NCBI GenBank assembly: GCA_945861535.1
Contig: CAMAUZ010000006.1
Location: 1 to 64,000, forward strand
DNA from: Akkermansia muciniphila
GTDB taxonomy: Bacteria > Verrucomicrobiota > Verrucomicrobiia > Limisphaerales > BJHT01
Direction of reading: 5' to 3'
DNA: 64,000 nucleotides
Below are positions 61,198 to 64,000 of this stretch, one piece after another. The notes under the pieces were generated by a model. That model was not told the DNA's origin. It did no database searches and saw only the letters and a program-made list of their open reading frames with translations. Made by a program: the position numbers and the translations under genes. Each line of letters opens with the position of its first letter. Positions within the stretch are counted from its first letter, which is position 1.

Positions 61198-61410
61198 GCA
61201 GCGAACCGAATTGTTTGGACCACAGAGACACGATGAACACAGAGAAAAACCAAGCATTTGCTGGACGGGATTGAGCCACCGATTGGTGAGCTTATCGAGC
61301 TGTCCCCGTCCCCGCGTCTTCTCTGTGTTCATCGTGTCTCTGTGGTTCAAAAAATCGGCACCATTAAATCATTCCCGCTCACTACTAATCACTAATTACT
61401 AATTACTCCC
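61198..61410. repeat. palindromic repeat ACCACAGAGACACGATGAAC
   Basis: Left arm ACCACAGAGACACGATGAAC (about 61220) and right arm GTTCATCGTGTCTCTGTGGT (about 61330) frame the gap between tolC and the adaptor gene. The same string occurs at 42267 and, in inverse, at 42760. Confidence 0.75.
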
Positions 61411-62685
61411 TCACTTCCCCTCTCCCACACTCACCGCCTGCCCGTTCGTCAACGCCAGCTTGCCCACCCAGATCACGCCCTGGCCCGCCGCCAGCCCCGA
61501 CACGACCTCGACATTCTTTCCGTCGTTGAAACCAATCTTCACCGCGCTGCGGACGGCCTTCCCGCCCGCGACTGTGAACACAAACGCCGCCGTCTTCTCC
61601 ATCACCACCGCCTCCACCGGCACCAGCAACACGTCCGTGTGCCGCTCCACTCCCACCCGCACCGAGGCGTACATCCCCGGCCGCAGCTCGCGATTTGGAT
61701 TCGGCAGATCGGCCTCCACCAACAACGTCTTGCTGACCTCGTCCAACACGCCCGCCGACCGCGCCACCACGCCCTCAAACGGCGCGCGCCCCGGCAGCCC
61801 ATCCAGCGTCGCCTTCACCGGCTGCCCCTTTGCCACCAGCGCCGCCTCGGACTCCGGCACCGTCACCTGCAACCGCACCGTGCGAAAATCCATCAACGTC
61901 AGCAGCGCGTTCTGCGCCGCCGCGCTGCCGCCCGTGGCCGGTGAAATGAACGCGCCCGGATCAAACCGCCGGTCCGTGATCGTCCCCGCGAACGGCGCGA
62001 CAATCTTCGTGAACCCCGCCACCGCCGCGGCCCGCGCCACGCCCGTCGTCGCCACCTCGAGCATCGCCGCCGCCACCTCGCGCCCCGCCGCCGCCGCCTG
62101 CGCCGCCGCCGCCGCCGCGTCCACCGTCGCCTGCGTCGCCGCCTGCGTCGCGTTCGCCATTTCCAACCGCGCCTTGGCCGTATCGACGCTCTGCTGCACC
62201 ACGAGGTCCGGCGCCTTCTCCTGCGCGCGCTTCGTGCGCTCGAACTCCAGCCCGGCAATGTCCAGCTCCGCCTTCGCCCGCGGCACCTCCGCGCGATACC
62301 GCGCCGCCGTCGCCTTGGCCGACTCGACATCCGCCGTCGCCTTCGCCACCCCCGCCGTCGCCTGCAACACCTCGGCCTTCGCGCGCGCGACATCTGCGAG
62401 CAGTTCTGGCGCGTCGATCTCCGCCAGCACCGCGCCCGCCGCGACCTCGTCGCCCCGGTCCACCGCGATCGTTTTCAAATAACCCGGCACGCGCGCAAAC
62501 AGCGTCGCCTGCTGCCACGGCCGCACCACGCCCGGCAGCGACACAAACCGATGAATGTCCCCGCGCGTCGGCGTGACGACGCGGACGGTGGGCGCAGAAG
62601 TGCCGCCGCCCGCTCCCGTTTGAGCGTGGGCGTGTAGTGCCAGGACCAGTGGCGCGAGAACAAGCAAGGTGTGGTGCAAGAGCAT
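61411..62685 (-). CDS. RND efflux periplasmic adaptor (AcrA/HlyD family)
   Basis: A 424-residue protein from ATG 62683-62685. Signal peptide (TLLVLAPLVLALHAHA). The biotinyl-lipoyl motif PGYLKTIAVDRGDEVAAGAV, a long Ala-rich coiled coil (about 100-220), the barrel-sandwich return FTKIVAPFAGTITDRRFDPG and a beta-barrel end (ELRPGMYASVRVGV) define the family. It joins the inner-membrane permease and the TolC channel. The coiled coil is unusually Ala-rich. Confidence 0.88.
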   Translation of the reverse strand: MLLHHTLLVLAPLVLALHAHAQTGAGGGTSAPTVRVVTPTRGDIHRFVSLPGVVRPWQQATLFARVPGYLKTIAVDRGDEVAAGAVLAEIDAPELLADVARAKAEVLQATAGVAKATADVESAKATAARYRAEVPRAKAELDIAGLEFERTKRAQEKAPDLVVQQSVDTAKARLEMANATQAATQATVDAAAAAAQAAAAGREVAAAMLEVATTGVARAAAVAGFTKIVAPFAGTITDRRFDPGAFISPATGGSAAAQNALLTLMDFRTVRLQVTVPESEAALVAKGQPVKATLDGLPGRAPFEGVVARSAGVLDEVSKTLLVEADLPNPNRELRPGMYASVRVGVERHTDVLLVPVEAVVMEKTAAFVFTVAGGKAVRSAVKIGFNDGKNVEVVSGLAAGQGVIWVGKLALTNGQAVSVGEGK

Positions 62686-62692
62686 AGGCGGT

Positions 62693-63025
62693 TCAGCGAC
62701 CCGTGAGCACATCAAGGGCGGCAAGCAGTTCATTCAACTCGGCTTCAGAAATTGTCCCGAGCCGTTTGCCCACAAAATCCGGGTCCACGGCACGAACCTG
62801 GAACACCAACGCGACTGAGGGAACGCGGAGGCCGTTCGTGGCGTTTGCGTCGATCAAGACGGTGGCGGGAAATCGCAGAGCTGCGAACTGGCTGGAAAGG
62901 GGGATCACCGCAACGGTCGGTAGGTTCAGCGCGCCATCCTGCAAAACAACCGCTGGTCGGCGCCCCGCCTGAACCCGGCCCTCGCCGGCCGGAAATTCGA
63001 CCCAAACAACGTCGCCCTGCCTCAT
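62693..63025 (-). CDS. MazF/PemK-family toxin
   Basis: A 110-residue protein of the CcdB/MazF fold: MRQGDVVWVEFPAGEGRVQA, then RRPAVVLQDGALNLPTVAVI and SSQFAALRFPATVLIDANAT. MazF toxins are ribonucleases that cut mRNA at short sites. The N-terminal G-D-V-V-W-V and R-R-P-A-V-V motifs are conserved. It overlaps the antitoxin gene by 4 bp. Confidence 0.88.
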   Translation of the reverse strand: MRQGDVVWVEFPAGEGRVQAGRRPAVVLQDGALNLPTVAVIPLSSQFAALRFPATVLIDANATNGLRVPSVALVFQVRAVDPDFVGKRLGTISEAELNELLAALDVLTGR

Positions 63026-63258
63026 TGGGCCGGTTCCTCGTAGGGAAATTTATCCCACCCAGCTGCGTCGAGCGACTGCCACTCATCAAGCTCGCGCTGG
63101 AGCGCTTCCGGGATAGGGCCGTTGTTCAGCGGAATAAGCAGCAGACCGTGGCGTGTCTCGACAACGCGGACGGTGGTGGCTGGTTCAAGATGGTAACGGC
63201 TCCGCAACTCGGCGGACAACAGGACCGAACCGGTGGGATCAATGGTGGCTGTACTCAT
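63022..63258 (-). CDS. AbrB/MazE-type antitoxin
   Basis: A 78-residue protein with an SpoVT-AbrB swapped-hairpin N-terminus (IDPTGSVLLSAELRSRYHLE, TTVRVVETRHGLLLIPLN) and an acidic, Trp-containing C-terminus that should bind and block the toxin. It overlaps mazF by 4 bp and lies 9 bp after the RND permease stop, so the pair is probably expressed with the efflux operon. Confidence 0.85.
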   Translation of the reverse strand: MSTATIDPTGSVLLSAELRSRYHLEPATTVRVVETRHGLLLIPLNNGPIPEALQRELDEWQSLDAAGWDKFPYEEPAQ

Positions 63259-63267
63259 AAAGGGAGG

Positions 63268-64000
63268 TTAACTGGTTTTCTCGCCGCTTGCACCGCTGAA
63301 CTGCGGACTCCCCGGATCATCGGGATCGAGCGACGCCGAGCGCGTGTGCTTGCCCGCCATCACAATCGCGAACACCGACGGCAGGATGAACAGCGTCGCC
63401 AATGTCGCCGCCGCCAGACCGCCGATCACCGCGCGCCCGAGCGGCGCGGTTTGCTCTCCGCCGTCGCCGAGACCGAGCGCCATCGGCAACATGCCCGCCA
63501 TCATGGCGAAGCTCGTCATCAGGATCGGCCGCAGCCGCGAAGTCGCGCCACTGAGCGCTGCGTCCTTCGCCGACGGCTGGTAGGGCGCGCTGTCCTCAGC
63601 GCGCCGCTCGGGGGCCGGTGCGTCCGCGGCGGGCTGAGGACAGCCCGCCCTACCCACGCGCGCCCGCTCCGCAAATGTCACCAGCAAAATCGCATTCGCC
63701 ACCGCCACGCCCACCGCCATGATCGCGCCCATGAAGCTCTGGATGTTCAACGTCGTGTGCGTCAGCCACAACGTCAGCGCCACGCCCGCGATCACCGCGG
63801 GCACCGTCGAGATCACCACGACCGCGAGCCGCACCGACTGAAAATTCGCCGCGAGCAGCAGGAAAATCACCACCACCGCCAGCGCCAGCCCGTTGCGCAA
63901 CCCCGCGAACATCTCCTCCATCGGCACAATCTGCCCGCGCACCGCGACGCTGGTCTTCGCCGGCGGCTCGCCCACTTCCTTCAACGCCCGCCGAATCTCC
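63268..64000 (-). CDS. RND-family efflux permease, C-terminal part (cut by the window edge)
   Basis: An open frame entering from the right edge and ending at 63268. [40 protein letters not shown] and [20 protein letters not shown] are the standard C-terminal membrane helices of RND exporters. Between FAERARV and [10 protein letters not shown] it carries about 26 residues encoded by a 74-bp palindrome (63580-63653); relatives have a short linker there, in a cytoplasmic loop. The reading frame stays open. The N-terminal part lies beyond the window. Confidence 0.85.
   Translation of the reverse strand, partial: EIRRALKEVGEPPAKTSVAVRGQIVPMEEMFAGLRNGLALAVVVIFLLLAANFQSVRLAVVVISTVPAVIAGVALTLWLTHTTLNIQSFMGAIMAVGVAVANAILLVTFAERARVGRAGCPQPAADAPAPERRAEDSAPYQPSAKDAALSGATSRLRPILMTSFAMMAGMLPMALGLGDGGEQTAPLGRAVIGGLAAATLATLFILPSVFAIVMAGKHTRSASLDPDDPGSPQFSGASGEKTS
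63580..63653. repeat. 74-bp palindromic element inside the RND permease gene
   Basis: Arms GTAGGGCGCGCTGTCCTCAG (63580 on) and GCTGAGGACAGCCCGCCCTA (63633-63653), 21 bp with one mismatch. It belongs to the same family as 36260-36337, which sits in another gene. With a few flanking bases the insertion is a multiple of three. Confidence 0.85.

Overview
The window is about 64 kb of high-GC chromosomal DNA. It probably comes from a Verrucomicrobiota bacterium (Pedosphaera/Limisphaerales-like). This rests on gene content (TatT-type TRAP transporter, cytochrome/SUMF1 fusion, giant RCC1/LamG/FG-GAP surface proteins) and on intergenic DNA full of long palindromic repeats. No rRNA, tRNA or CRISPR array was recognised.

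Region 1 (1-9.1 kb) is an eroded mobile/defence island. It holds the tail of an IS630-type transposase, a small excisionase-like HTH protein, a likely DNA-methyltransferase remnant, a DUF262 (GmrS-like) gene broken by one missing base, an AlbA_2/RecG-like ATP-binding regulator, a PLD-nuclease/SNF2-helicase fusion, and a Ycf46-like AAA+ ATPase that has lost its N-terminus. Between the regulator and the helicase lie two copies of a 67-bp element with motifs at 16/21/21-bp spacing, flanking an array of TATGCG half-sites.

Region 2 (9.2-25.1 kb, all minus strand) is a nucleotide-heptose / surface-glycan cluster. GmhA, GmhB and a HldE-like bifunctional protein with reversed domain order make activated heptose. 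Transaldolase and a split transketolase could supply sedoheptulose-7-phosphate. Three SDR epimerases, a UGDH-like protein lacking its catalytic Cys, a Gfo/Idh/MocA oxidoreductase, a DegT aminotransferase, two methyltransferases and a Nudix hydrolase would tailor it. An orphan Panacea-domain gene sits inside.

Region 3 (25.2-40.3 kb) holds a two-heme cytochrome/SUMF1 fusion, a TylF-like methyltransferase, a YfhO-like membrane protein, L-2-hydroxyglutarate oxidase (lhgO) plus an internally deleted pseudogene copy, a decayed methyltransferase, a TatT-TatP-fused QM TRAP operon and a Sel1-repeat protein.

Region 4 (40.3-64 kb) holds GlpD, a methyltransferase, DUF167 and DUF4404 proteins, a DsbD_N-like lipoprotein-sized protein with a rhodanese, two giant exported proteins, a GNAT acetyltransferase, a 2OG oxygenase, a PhoX-like protein, and an efflux locus (TolC, RND adaptor, RND permease) with a MazEF-type toxin-antitoxin pair inside it.

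The most unusual signal is a set of long palindromic elements that occur between genes and also inside reading frames, in lengths that keep translation open: 78 bp in the TRAP binding-protein leader, 147 bp in the PhoX-like protein leader, about 74 bp in an RND permease loop, and possibly a shorter one in the UGDH-like gene. They recall the Rickettsia palindromic elements, but in an unrelated phylum.
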